A DNA stretch of 64,000 bases, from assembly GCF_009730915.1 (NCBI RefSeq), contig NC_052489.1, positions 25,413,916 to 25,477,915 on the forward strand, read 5' to 3'. Position numbers and translations under genes: made by a program. The notes under the pieces are model-generated. The model was not told the DNA's origin. It did not search any database and saw only the letters and a list, made by a program, of their open reading frames with translations. The number at the start of each line of letters is the position of its first letter. The first letter of the stretch is position 1. The DNA is from Dioscorea cayenensis subsp. rotundata. Lineage: Eukaryota > Streptophyta > Magnoliopsida > Dioscoreales > Dioscoreaceae. Of the stretch, positions 22,509 to 37,457 are shown one piece after another.

Positions 22509-23048
22509 TCAAGCTTGTTTGCCATCATCCACAGCACTGTTCTTGGTGTCATAGTAGTGAACGAGAGCAGCACCGGATAGCACTGCCAGTGTCAGAGCCT
22601 GTGCATGCATCCTGCATTGTCACACATCAATTAAATAAACATATACCCAATGCATATCTTTTATATTTTAAGCAAACTTCCCTTTCTAATTTTGTCGAAC
22701 AAGTCTTGTCCTATTAAAATCATAGTTTATCTATTGTACAGAACATATCTAATTAGTCAAAAAAAATAAATTATGGTAAATACCTTGCATGAATTAGCCT
22801 GAGACTTGTCTTGGCTGGGAAGTTCTTGCGGCTGTATGCAAGTGATGCTGCAACTGCAGCTGCCCAGAGAGATCCTGTGAGAGAGATCAATTCAACTGTA
22901 ACTGGTTAACAAGTGTATGAAAACAAGAACAATAACAACAACAACAACATCATCATCATCATCAACAACAACAACATAGGTGTATGATGTATTGATTACC
23001 AACACTAGTGAGCTTGTGTTCTGAAACCCATGACTGTAAGGAGCTCAT
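22509..23048 (-). CDS. HIG1-domain (hypoxia-responsive family) mitochondrial protein
   Basis: Three short exons on the minus strand: 23000-23048, 22784-22874 and 22509-22611, 243 nt in all, giving 80 aa. The junctions are GTT-G/GTAATC, CACAG/GA, GCAAG/GTATTT and GCAG/GATG, with codons split consistently. The protein reads MSSLQSWVSEHKLTSVG, then two hydrophobic hairpin segments around SLWAAAVAASLAYS and AQALTLAVLSGAALVHYY, separated by the conserved TSLRLIHARMHAQ. This is the HIG1 family pattern, known for inner-membrane proteins that associate with respiratory complexes; plant members are often hypoxia-induced. No individual exon is long enough to stand out as an ORF. The 3' end (TKNSAVDDGKQA) is variable in the family. 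Confidence 0.9.
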
Positions 23049-23746
23049 GTTTGATATGCAAAAATCAAAGACAAAAGAAGGAAATGGTAGCTTTGTATGT
23101 TGGATTTAGAGATGTTAATATAGATGAAAAGCATGAAAGTAAATTCCAGTTTCACATGGTTTTGAGTGATAAACCTGGGAGCTAGCAAAGACGAGAAACC
23201 ATCAGCTGCTGTTTGTTGGTTTCACAAGTAAATGTCTGCATTACTTTCGTTCTTTGTTTGGTATGGTGTTTGTAAAGTAAATGGTTCTACTTTGGGGAAT
23301 TGAACTTTTTAAAAGGGAATGCACTTCTTTAGAGGTAGGTAATTGAAAGCCCTTTGATTTAGGATGAGACCTGGGGGCCCAAACAACATGAGCAATTGGT
23401 TTTTGCAATACCGTGTTCTTGCAACAGTAACTCATCTCCTGTTCACTTTAAACAATGGATTTTTTATTTGACTTCATGTTGGGTGGAAGGGGATAAAAGT
23501 GATCTAAAATAGAGAGAAGGTTATGGTGTTAGATTGTATAAGACTTTTTATTATTATTATGTAAATTTATTTAGTATAAAATTGATTTACTATGAGTTAT
23601 TCCTGATTCAGGAAAAAAAGTTGGATATAATTAGAAAAGAATTAGTGTTTCTACATAAGTGCAAGGTGGTCACTCTGGGTCTTTGACCTTCCTAGTTGAG
23701 AAAACATTGTACTAACTCATGATTGTGATATGATTAACTGGAACAG

Positions 23747-23794
<48 letters not shown>

Positions 23795-25384
23795 TGATGA
23801 AAGTGGAGCGTTAGGTATGTGCTTATGTTGTATAAAATACAAAATTCATCTGAAATATATTAGAAGAGAGGAAAGATAGGTATATATATACTTACTCTTA
23901 ATTTTATTCCCTAAAAACTTTCATCTTAAATAAGACATTTGGAGACTGTTGATTCATATCATGATTTTATCCTCTAAAGAATTATTTTCCTTCTATGTGA
24001 CTCTTGATTAGCTAAAATATCATTTCGTGATTCTATCCTCAAAAGACTTTTCTTTCTTGTATACATTAATAAAAGTAAACAAATCACAATATCAAACTCT
24101 CACCTATTAACTTGAAAATAATGGAGTACCATCTCTTCGATTGTAAGAATAGTTATATATACATACACACAAAAATTTTTAGTGAGATATATTAGAAAAA
24201 TTATTTGCAAAATATGAGATTTTTTTTTATTGAAAACTTAATTAGTATTTTAATTTATGTGGAGAATGAAATACCAACTCTTTTGCCATAAGGATGGATA
24301 ATTATATATTTAATACCTATAATATAGGTTATAAATGAAATTTTTCATAAAATTTTTTTAAAAAATATTATTTATAATAAAATGGATAAATCACAATCTT
24401 AATGAAAAAAATGGAAAAAAAAAACAAGACAAATACTGGAAAAAAATTAACAAGAAAAAGGGAAACAAACTGACTAACAACCTCATCAGAGGTGAGGTAC
24501 ACAAAATAAGTTTAAACTGACTAGCAAGTTTGTATATATTATTACCCAAGGTAATAAATTAAAAAATGCTCAATAACATAAAATATAAACTAAATTGAAA
24601 AATATAAGATATTTTGAAAAAAATAAGTGATGATGGGCTATTTGGCGTGTATATATAAATTATTTTTAAAAAAGTAATTATCGGGTGGCTAAAAATTTCA
24701 CTATTCTTTAGGGTCCTCGTTTGCCCACCCTAATAAGGTCTTATTTATAAGTTAGTTGCCGACAAGGACACAATGAAGAAATATGGATAGCTCTCAAGCT
24801 CATGCATGCCCTCCCTAAATCACGCCATGTGTTCCATTTCCCCTCATATAAATTGAAATTGACCGTTAATAGCAATTAGTGAAGGATACCCTAAGCACAT
24901 GTTCCACATAAAACATCAAATGCTAATTGTCTTTGATTGTGACTTTTATTAGTTGGATATTAGTTGAAATCATAATTAACATTTAAATTTATATCAAATG
25001 AAAAGCTCTTATCTCAACTTAACTTCTTATTTGTAAGTTCTTACTTTAGCCTTGTCTCAATTTAAATAGTTAAATTTTGTATTAAAAAATAATTTGAAAT
25101 AATTTTCCTAATTAAGCACCATGATGAAATGATTTGATTTTTTCTTGGAAAACATTTTTACCAAGCAAATAACTTTTTGGATTGTGACCCAACACTGAAA
25201 GGGAAGGACCAGTTAGTTCATTGGTCAGGGTGGATGAGTTAAGGTGATAAAGACCTCTACTTGTAGTCACATGAAGCCATAAATTGGCATCATAATTGAA
25301 GGAAAGCATACGTGACAACGATCATTATTTATGTGGTTTAATTATTTTATAAAAAAATTAAAAAAATATTACAACAACAGAGAT
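23049..25384. other. Intergenic AT-rich DNA
   Basis: Upstream of the HIG1 gene. It contains (TTA)n at 23749-23794. At about 24365-24505 a sequence with 'aaaatggataaatcacaatc' and a purine-rich body looks like a minus-strand, 5'-truncated LINE 3' end; its TSD was not found. No gene is supported. Confidence 0.5.
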
Positions 25385-25632
25385 CACACTAAAAGGTGCA
25401 TAGTCTGAAGGTATCCGACCCCATGTGAAAAATTAGGTGAGACATTTGAAGATTTCGAGTTCAAAACTCATTAGAAATATTGATAGTAAAGAGTCGGCGG
25501 TTGTGGATGAAGGTTCGCAGTCAAAATCTAGCATTTTTGGTTGAGATCGTGAGGGCTAAATGATCAATTCTCGGTTTGTGCGCACATCTTTGATATATAT
25601 AGCGCTTGTGGTTTTTTAAAAAAAAAAAATCA
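25385..25632 (+). repeat. tRNA-derived SINE, family 2, full copy
   Basis: A-box-like TAGTCTGAAGG near 25400 and B-box-like CGAGTTCAAAACTC near 25458, then a body and a poly-A tail at 25617-25631. The body matches, in order, the interrupted copy around 46575-46763 and 52851-52905 (shared phrases GATTTCGAGTT, AATGATyAATTC). This gives a second independent copy and supports the family. Confidence 0.6.
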
Positions 25633-26524
25633 CCATATATACAAACCCTTTATGCTTTGTCTCATTTTGCTACATTTGATCTTCAAAATAAGGCACTTCG
25701 TATATATCTATCTTTCCTAAGTCTCTTAGGCAATTATGAAATTAGTGGCGGTATAAGCATGTAATATTGGAGTTTAGTCTAATAATAATACTTTAGATCA
25801 ACTCCTTTGAGGCATATTGGCTATCTAACATTTAAGTTAAGTGCTTCATGTTGGTTTGGTGGCCAAACTTCGATCCAGCCCATTTATTATTAGTAATAAA
25901 AATAGGGTGTAAAATGCAAAAGAAACTCTAAACATAAACATGTGGCTATATATTGAGAAAGCATCAATAGTGAGAAAAAAGAAAAAGAAGAATGGTTTTG
26001 TTCTCTGCGTCCATTAGAAGGAAGAAGGTGAAGAAAGCATCTCTTCTTCTATTGAATCATAATCAAATTGGCAAGTTTGTTTGGAGCAATCTTGGAGGGT
26101 AATTTTTCTAGTTTTTTTTTTCTTGGTGTGATCATTTAAGAAAGGGATTTTTCTAGAGTTATTATTTGTATTTCTCCATTATTGGCGGTAATCTTAAGTG
26201 TGCATTTGCTTGAGAATTTTTGTATTTGATTTGGAGTTTGGCCCGTGGTTTTTCCTCTCTAAACAGAAGATTTTTCCACGTAAATTTTGTGTCTGCTTGA
26301 TTGATTTCATTTATTGTTCAGTTTAGTACCCGAAATTATTTTATTTACATCAAAAGGAATTTGTTGTGCAAAACTCAACACTTCATCCATCATTTTATAT
26401 ATAAAAAAAAACAAGTAATTTTCCTCGACAAATATCAAGCTACGCATACTTGTTCCGAAAATTCTAGACCCGTACCAACTTGGAGAATGATTCTTTCTCT
26501 CTTCTTGATTTAGTTTGACATATG
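25633..26524. other. Intergenic DNA
   Basis: No gene was recognised. The 26300-26515 open frames on both strands lack any family signal. Confidence 0.5.
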
Positions 26525-26535
26525 TTGTCTTTTTT

Positions 26536-29121
26536 AATAAAAAAAATAGATAAACTATGAATTTATTGAAAGAATCAGTCAAAACGGAATACAAAGAATG
26601 ACTAGCAAAGAAAATAAATCATGAGGCGCTCACCAAAAGTGAGGCACTCAATTGGAACAACAAAAAACAGGAACTGAAAAAGAAGCAGAAAAGGAAAAAG
26701 AGGAAGCAAAAAAGGCAGGCGAAGACCGTATCCAGTAACACATGCCTGCCATTTCTGAGGGAGGAGTAGACTACTCCTGAGGAGAATCTTGGATCATCTC
26801 GCCTGCAAGATGCGTGGCCCTAGCGCTTATGAAGTCCAGGGAGAGCTTAATCCTTTGAGTTGCTTCACTTTGCGGCTGAAGCTGATGGTTCAAAAGTTGT
26901 GGAAAACCAAGAAAGGAGCATATTAGCAATTTTACAAATAATTGAATTAGTATCTAGTGCATTGAAATTAAAAATCCGATTATTTCTTTCAAGCTAGATG
27001 TTCCAAACAATTGCTCTAGATGTAAGGTCTCAGAGAGAGCGATTCAGAGTAGTTAAAGAAGGGATCCAGGAGGTCCAAATTGTGGCAACTGAAGGCAGAG
27101 GAGTTTGGAGATCTAGGATTTGTTTGTAAAAGAACTGGATTCGTTCTGAAAATTCACACTTGGTGAAGAGATGCTCTACTGATTCAGAAGCTTTATGGCA
27201 AAGGACACAAGTGTCTGTGGTGCTCTGGAAGTTGCAACATTTCTTAAAAAAGGTTCGTGAGAGTTAGAATTTTGTTGTCCCAAGCTAGCCAACAGAAGAG
27301 GGAAATTTTACTTAGACATTTAACTTTCCAAAATTGAGAATATAACGAACTACGGATGCCTCCGTCTATTAGAAATTTGTAATAGGATTTAACTATGAAA
27401 TTTCCATTGGTGCCTAAAGTTCAAGTGTAAAAGTCCTCTTGAGCAGAAGAGCAATCTGGAAGGTGATGCAACGGTACACTCGAGACCGTTGATTCGTCTT
27501 CGAATGCCCGTAACAAGTTGTTCAAACCCTGTTGATCAAAGATATCCAGGAATTGGGAAGAGTATAATCTTATTACTCAAGAAAATGATTATCACAAAAC
27601 TGATTTCCTCTTGCCCATAGGCTTACATTAAATATGCGAAAATAACACTAAGAAAGGATATAATTCGAAAATTTACCAAAAATAGTAAATTCTCAAATAT
27701 CAGCAAGAAATAAGAGATCTATCAAAATAAAGACAATTGCCACAAACGGCTCACAAATCATATATTTCTATCCCAAGATATAACGAAATCAATTATTACT
27801 AAAAATAGCAAAATTAGGGTTTTCGAGGCCTAAACAATGGAATTTGGCCAAATTTTGGTCTGACTTACGAAACTCGTGATTTTTGTTTCTTGACCTGTTT
27901 CCCATCAAATAGACCTGGTACAACCATAAAATCTCATCGCCCGCCAAATTACCGAAATGCCCTTACATCGTACTTCTCCATGTACGCACATGCCACATCA
28001 TTTATGCGCCTGTCATCATAAGGGAACCCAGAAGCGAAATAAGATATGAAGTTGAAGCTGATTGAAATAAACTTTCAGGGTTTAACTGGTGTTGGTTGAA
28101 TTGACTTAAGGTTATCCAGGGGTGAAGGCAATCAAAGAAAGGGTGAGGCCAAATGTCTTTAGGAGCTCTCCTATTTAATCATTTATCAAACTAAAAGGAA
28201 GTGGTTGTGCCATTCAGAATAGTTTTGACGAGGCAGGAACAGAAAGAAGGTAAAACTGAATTAACTCCTGCCCAAAAGAATGAGGAATTTCTAGGTGGGG
28301 ATTGATAAAGAATTCCGCAATTGTTTCTGACTGGATAGTTGTCGTTAACAGCTTTTGCCCAACAGTTGTTAGGATTGGAGGAAATCTTCCACCACCATTT
28401 CCCTAGAAGGGCTTTGTTGAATTTTTGTAGGTTTAGTATAACCCAACCACCCATGCTTCCTGGTCTACAAATTTTATTCTAGGCAACTAAGTGAATTCCT
28501 TTTGAGCTCAAATCTGGACCTTTCCAAAGAAAATCCCTTCGAATCTTAACTATTTTTTTATTATCCAAGAAGAAAGTTTAAAGACTGACATCCAATAAAC
28601 TGGCATTATGGAAAGAACTAAATTTAAGAGTGTCAGTCTTCCTCCTAAGGAGAGGTAAATTGCTTTCTAGGGCGTGAGCTTGGACTGAATTGAGCCAATT
28701 AGTTTCACCCATTCTTGTCTCTTTGGTCTTCTTCCAGAAATTGGAACTCCTAGGTAAGTAATTGGAAGACAATTCTTGGACTAGTTTAATGCTAACATTG
28801 AAGCAGCAGTAAAGACAGCTTTTGGAATAGATAATTGAAAGACCTGAGCATCCTTCAAAAAGGTAAAGGATAAGCTTAATGATTTGTAGGTCCTCTTGAT
28901 CTCCCAGTGAAAAAATAATTAAATTATCTGCGTATTGAAGGTGACTGATGCTCTCAATTTGGGAGAGTTGCGCTCCAATTAGTACTTTGGATTTAAGTGC
29001 ATGATGGAACATTGCACTTAGCGCGTCTAAGGCTAGAGCAAAAAGAAGAGGGGATAAAGGGTCTCCTTGTCTCAATCCTCTTTTGCATCAAATATAACCT
29101 TGAGTAGTTCCGTTTATGATA
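26536..29121 (-). mobile_element. 5'-truncated LINE (L1-type) with 11-bp TSD, decayed
   Basis: Minus-strand copy of the same LINE lineage as 46764-52839. It runs from the A-tail side at 26536 to a truncation at 29121, within the reverse transcriptase. The flanks TTGTCTTTTTT at 26525-26535 and 29122-29132 are the target-site duplication. Recognisable parts on the minus strand are INGTTQGY, GLRQGDPLSPLLFALALDAL, QYADNLIIFS, WKGPDLSSKGI, MGGWVILNLQKFNKALLGKW, the zf-RVT-like region and the C-terminal tail. The RT signature is YADN instead of YADD, so the copy would be catalytically dead even without its stops, a deletion near 28600-28700 and the LTR insertion at 27464. Confidence 0.9.
27464..28018. 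mobile_element. Solo LTR nested in the LINE
   Basis: 555 bp starting TGATGCAACGG and ending CCTGTCATCA (inverted TGATG/CATCA ends). It is flanked by GAAGG at 27459-27463 and TAAGG at 28019-28023, a 5-bp duplication with one change. Deleting it rejoins the LINE ORF2 (LLGS-LPDCSSAQ, aligning with DIIPDCSHAQ of the intact LINE), which proves the junctions. It is non-coding and its orientation is not determined. Confidence 0.87.
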
Positions 29122-29132
29122 TTGTCTTTTTT

Positions 29133-30394
29133 GTGTTTCTTTTTTATTTTAATGTTGTTATACGTTTTGTTGTTAAAAGATGCTATGTTGTATGTATTTT
29201 TTTTTTCATGTATACTCTTTGTAATTTTTTTTTCTGATTTATTTATTTATTAAAATAAATAAATATTGTAAGAAGGAGTTAATCTTTTAATCTTTTACTT
29301 GGTAAAAGAATCCTGCTTATATAAAATATAAAAGTAGCAAGTAGAAAATTTTATTATTATTAATACATGATTTCCCGATGACCAAAACTTACAAATAATA
29401 TCCTTTAGGTGAAATTTTAGTAGAACTTAATTGTTTTTAGTAAAAAGAAATTTTACTAATATAATGTCTCAAACTCTATGATGACATAGGTTTAGGGTTG
29501 CATCAAAAATAGTTAACAATAACAATAATAAATATTCAAAATGTCATGTCAGCTGCCAAATTAAGGTCCTTCGGCCCCTTCCTTTGTCCTGCAACTTAGT
29601 AAACAAAACACTGCATATGGGGTGAAATATTGCAGTGATCGCTATATATAGTATAAAATATATCTCTGATTTTGTTTATCACTTTATTAAAATAAAAGCT
29701 CTAATTTTAAATTAAAAATAAAAATATTTTTGAAGTAAAGGTGTTAAATAAAAAATATCCAATTATAGTATCTTATTGTTTTCTTAGTTTGATTTAAGGT
29801 TAATTACTGAACAAGTCAAATTTGATTTTTAATATTGAAGAGTGTCCATATCCGCATAGAAATATGTTTTTAGGATAATGAGTCTCAACTCTTCTAAGTT
29901 GGTTATTGTATGCGGGGTTTTTATATTTTTATGTACTAATTTTATTTTTTATAATAAAAATATGATTTATTTATTTTTATTATTAAAAAAATTATATTAG
30001 TTTGTTAGAAAGAAAGAAAAAAAAAAAGACCCACTCGTGACTTTTAAAGTTTTAAATTAATATAAATCTATATAATATAATATCAATAAGAAATAATTAA
30101 TTTTTGCTATTAAAAGGTAACTTCAGAGATGATACCTTTCCATATATTAATTAAGCAAATGTTTGGTTTGAATATATCATCACTACATCACATGCAAAAC
30201 TAAGAAATGGATTGACATTGAACTTTGATTAGGAGTGGGGTGCTTATCAATTGATTCTAGGAATTTTAGAGATGTAGCTCCTATACTTTGTTAATTTTCA
30301 GTAAATGTAGAATTTAGATAAATAACAAAACCTCAACCATATATTATAATCATTGCTTTAGAAAAGAGTTGAATTTTTAACCTTTAATTTAGTA
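29133..30394. other. AT-rich intergenic DNA
   Basis: Contains an (A/T)-only stretch with TTTATT repeats at 29240-29270, possibly an old retroposon tail. No gene was seen. Confidence 0.5.
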
Positions 30395-30598
30395 GACAAA
30401 TAAACTATCAGTACTAAACAGTACTGGAACCCGGATATACAGTATATATACAGTATGAAAATAGTATAGAAATCCCGGGTGAACAGTGTATGAACAGTAC
30501 GGGTAACAGTACTGTTGGGAGAGAGATTTGAACCCATGATCTCCCCTTTACACTTTGATGTCATACCATTGGGCTATCCAATGGTTGACACTTTCTTA
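30395..30598 (-). repeat. SINE-like repeat with pol III-type boxes
   Basis: On the minus strand a tRNA-like head begins near 30598 with an A-box-like GGATAGCCCAATGG. It has a B box GGGTTCAAATCTC near 30530, then a body rich in ACAGTAC/GTACTGT repeats. The segment at 42865-43015 has a related arrangement (GGTTGAATCCC B box and AACAATAC phrases). Confidence 0.45.
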
Positions 30599-30933
30599 GT
30601 AATTAACCACAAATTTTTATCATGATGTTTTTATTGTTCCAAAATTTTAAAAACTCAGATCAAGACTCATTTCAAATTTAATCTAACCTTCTTATAAATT
30701 GAAGATATCTTTATCGCCTTTTCCTAGTGAAACACCCAATCCCGTGAAATGTTGTAAATGCTAACACCTAAATTATCACATCAAACATTTTAATAATTAA
30801 TTTCAACTTCCGAGTCTCACTTTGCCTTAAATTAATTATGATAGCAACGTTACTCCTAACACGTACCACATTATAGGTGCATGAACTTACTAATAAGTGA
30901 ACACTCCTGACATGTTCATTTCATTCATCATCC

Positions 30934-33350
<2,417 letters not shown>

Positions 33351-33519
33351 TTAATTAATTAATTAATTGGTTTATGTTAATTTACTACTGTTGTGCTACT
33401 TGATTACTGTATGTCTGTGAGTTTGTCTTGTGTGTTTACTGATGTTGGAAGTGTAAGTTCTGAGGAATAAGATGAAAACATTGAAAAGTGATTGTGAGAA
33501 TTATTAATGGTCGACAATA

Positions 33520-33600
33520 AATTCTGCAAGGAACTGGTTAATTAATTTTGTGGACGTTGATCAGGTGTTTAATTCTGCAAGGAACTGGTTAATTAATTTT
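33520..33600 (+). repeat. 30-bp direct repeat, 51 bp apart
   Basis: AATTCTGCAAGGAACTGGTT plus the next 10 bases occur identically at 33520-33549 and 33571-33600, just 3' of the peroxidase gene. It is a small tandem duplication, probably in the 3' UTR or just beyond. Confidence 0.85.
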
Positions 33601-33811
33601 ATATTAATGATTTAAATTTTAAGATTGAGTAATTTGCACAAGCCATTTAGTTTGGAGTCATCCTTTAAAAAAAATATATATTTTTTTATTTACATTAGAT
33701 GTGATATTTTGAATATGTTGATCATATATATATATATAGTCGGTGATAATTAGAATGGGAATTTTAATTATTTGATAAGACTATAATTTCTATGCCATTA
33801 AGAAGGTTAGA

Positions 33812-33972
33812 TTTTTTTTTTTATATTTTATTTTATAAAAGTAAATTAAACAGACATTAGAACATAAAAGAGTACAAAGGAAAATAGATCCGGATAACAA
33901 AAATAAAAAGAAATTAATAGAAACACAAACAGCACCTAGAGACGGCAAGCCAAACTGAAAAAACTAAATAAG
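33812..33972 (-). mobile_element. Short LINE 3' end with 12-bp TSD
   Basis: Poly-T head, then the reverse complement of a LINE 3' region. It is flanked by AAGAAGGTTAGA at 33800-33811 and 33973-33984. The 161-bp insertion is minus-oriented. Confidence 0.8.
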
Positions 33973-34803
33973 AAGAAGGTTAGACTTAATCAGAGGAATG
34001 AAGATTATAGAGTGCTTAACATAGAACAAGACTTGTGTGCATTGACCATCAATTTGGTGGTGACTCATGCTTGCAAAGTGGATCATTTAATTAGTGTAAG
34101 ATAAACAGTGAGAGAATAGTTCATGAAAACATGTTTTTGTCTTCACAAAGCCTTTATGGGCCTATATTTTAGATGGAACATGGAAGTCTTGCTATCCATG
34201 CACCAGTTAATTAAGCATTAAGTTGATAAGATCCATAATTAGTCAAAATTGTACTTAGACACTTAATTAATTTATACGTTACATAAATATTTTCACCCGG
34301 CACGAGCTAAGATTTGAATTCTTCTTGATAGAACATAAATATCCTACATATGAAACTCAGTGTCAATAATTTAAGGAGTTATTAGTTTTATTTTAATATT
34401 ATCAAAGGAGTAAGGTAAATTTTTTTTTTAGTTTATAAATAAAAAATAATAATTTTTCTTTTATTTGTTGGGTTCAATAATGAAATACCAACCACTAAGT
34501 TAGCTTTAGAAAGATGTAGGATTGATTTGGTGCTTTGGGATCACTGTTGAAGAAACTAAATAGATTTTGTAAGACCCTTGACACAGTTAAATATATATAT
34601 ATATATATTATAAAATTGATACAGTTAAATATTTGATCAATTCTTTTTCTGCTAATATTTTCTAAAACCTATTCTCAATGATAAAATTAAGATATTTTTA
34701 TATATAAAATTAAATATTTGATCAAGTCCCTTTGCAACTAAAATTTCTAAAACCTATTATCAAGATATATATATATAGTTGACTGTTGGATCAAGTTCTT
34801 ATT

Positions 34804-34940
34804 TTTATTTTTATTTTTATTTTTTGAAAAGGTGAATAAACCACTTCGAATTAAGATCAAGAAAAAGTATAAAAAGACACCAACCACTAAATGTGGTTAA
34901 GTACAACAGAAGAGAACAACAAAACAGGCAGAAGCCCAAT
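34804..34940 (-). mobile_element. Short LINE 3' end with 10-bp TSD
   Basis: (TTTTTA)n head, then GAAAAGGTGAATAAACCAC and a purine-rich body like the other LINE termini. It is flanked by AGTTCTTATT at 34794-34803 and 34941-34950. The insert is 137 bp. Confidence 0.8.
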
Positions 34941-35614
34941 AGTTCTTATTCTACTTCTACTAATAGTAATATTTTTTTAAACCTATTATCAATGTTGAAA
35001 TAATATCTTTTTATATATAACACCTGGATTCAATATTTCTGACAACTCAAAGTAAAAAACTAACTGATGGCTTATAACTTAAATATATATATAAACATAA
35101 TATGCATTATTATCTATAACTAAGATAGTGAATAAGAAGACTGTTTTGGTGTCTTTTAAGGATCCATTTGTTTCTCTTTAAAGAGCCAAATAAAGTTTAT
35201 AACATGCCAACAAGATCTACTGCATTGGACTCTTTGGATTTCCATCAGTTTTGCATGCATGACTCCAAGAACTTGTCAAAGCTTCACATAAATGCTTCAG
35301 CAACAGAAGGTTATGTTAATAATGTTTAGTAAATGAAGGCCATGTGCAGAAGCACTTATTTAATTAATTAATGCCAGAAGGAACATGAAGCTATCCTCCT
35401 CCATTCCCTAGAAACCAAAAGAAACAATATTTGTACATTTCTTGCTGACTTCCATTTCATATTATTTGATCATCCTTGCTCATCACTGACATTGTTTTAA
35501 TTACTGTTGTTTTTCAGCTTTGATTAATATTATGAGACTAATGTGTAGCTTTCCTTACACACCCTTGTCTTCCACATTGATTCTCTTAACCTTCTTGGGT
35601 ACCACTTCAGGAAT

Positions 35615-35815
35615 TTTTGTTTTTGTTTTTTTTTGTTTTTATTTTTTTTTATTATAAAATAGATAAATCACTACTTCATTAAAAATAAAACCAAATACAT
35701 TAAAAGAGAAGGCAATCGTCCACTGAAAATTAGAACTATAAATTAAGGAGAGAAACAACCTAACACTCTGAAGCCAAATAGGGAAGAAGTCCTTCATCTA
35801 TAGCACAGTCATAAA
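35615..35815 (-). mobile_element. Probable LINE 3' end
   Basis: Poly-T then ATAGATAAATCACTACTTCATT and a purine-rich body of the same type as the TSD-verified copies. Boundaries and TSD were not found, so limits are approximate. Confidence 0.5.
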
Positions 35816-37457
35816 GAAGTTGAAGTCACCCATTTTCAATGAGACATATGTGCACTTTTTTTATATTTAATGAAAACATGGGTTTATTTATTTCATTTCA
35901 ACCCAATCTAATCTTTATTTACACCTTATTAAATAATTACGTGCTCATATATATATATATATATATATACCAACAAATAAATAATCCCTTCACACAATAC
36001 ATGATAAACTTGGGACCTTAATTATATCTTCCTAAACTTGACTAGTCTTGATGAATAACTAAATAGAGCAGGGACCAATCAAAGTTCTCAACAACCCTAC
36101 CTAGAAAAGGTCTTCAAAAAAAAATTTCAGCTTCTCTCTCCAAACCATCCAACATGATTCCATGAACATATAATAAAAGAATGAATGAATTATATATAAT
36201 TGACTATATATATACACACATTAAATAATAATAAAAAGGATTAATAGTAAAGAAAGAATTGATGAGAAGGAGATTGGTGAATGATTTTAGTATAGTATTT
36301 TGAAGTGGGAGTTGAGTAAAGACAAGCAAAGATGCGACCAATTCAAGCAACCACGATGGTAGACCAAATACCATCACATCCTCAAAACCATATACAAATG
36401 GGAGCCTTGTCATGAGGTCATGCAATTCCCCATAAAATTTTAAATACTAGTCCTTGAGGAGGAAAAACAACTAATTCTCTCTTTCTCATCACCACCACTC
36501 ATTTCTTAACATTTATATGCATATCTACTCTACACGCTAAGAAAACTCCCTATTGTTTAACTAATATATATACTATTAGCTGGCATTGCCTTTGACCACC
36601 AAACAAACAAACCATACAAGTGAAAACATAGCTAATTAATTAGCCATATTAATTCATATTCCTTTTTCTATTCATGAGGGATATATATATATATATATAA
36701 CAAGATATAAAATTTATATAGAGTGCGTACATGTTGCATTTTATTGCTTGTTAGTAGATATAAGAACATATTCTCAGAAGCTTCCAGGCTACACATGGGA
36801 AGTATCAAAGCCAGAATGCCTTCTGTGTCCCAGCCTTAAAGTTGCTGAACTTGAGATTCTAAGTGCACAGACAAACATGTGAGGAAACAGCACTGGACCA
36901 TTTTAATTAGGTCAAATGCATGCATAAGCAAGCATACACACGTGCAAGGTGTCCATGTGTCTACCATATCATGTCACTCTCTCAACACAAACACTGCAAT
37001 CAATGTGAGGATTGGGTTTCATGATTAATACTTGTTAAAAAGAAGCTGAATCTCTTCTACCAAAAGGGGAGCTTGTGTGTGAGAGTTTGTCATTCTCTAA
37101 CAGGGGAGAATATATGCTTGAAATGATGCAAGTATATATAACAATATGAATTTCTGAGGAAAAAAACAAGAGGTTCAAAGATATGATGATGTTTATCATA
37201 GGAAATCTGAACATGAAATAAAACATGGAAATATAGGAAGAGAAACACAGGTGAGAAGTGGAAGATAATCAAAAGGTAGCTATCATTCTACAAGTTTTTA
37301 TGTGTAGTATAAAATAAAATTATCATGACCATGCATGATACTTAGGCTTGAATTTCAAAACAAAAATTGGTACACAAGTAACAAACAAACCAGTGTAGAC
37401 TTCCACCTCTTTTGTTTGAAGCACATGGTTCATATATGATAGCTTGCAAGAACTTCT
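35816..37457. other. Intergenic DNA downstream of the LBD gene
   Basis: AT-rich with (TA)n at 35947-35969 and 36680-36699. Short open frames on both strands have no family signal. No gene is supported. Confidence 0.5.

Noticed and set aside
30395-30598. Candidate tRNA gene from the B-box-like GGGTTCAAATC
   Set aside because: No full cloverleaf with paired acceptor stem could be drawn; the flanking ACAGTAC repeats point to a SINE-like element.
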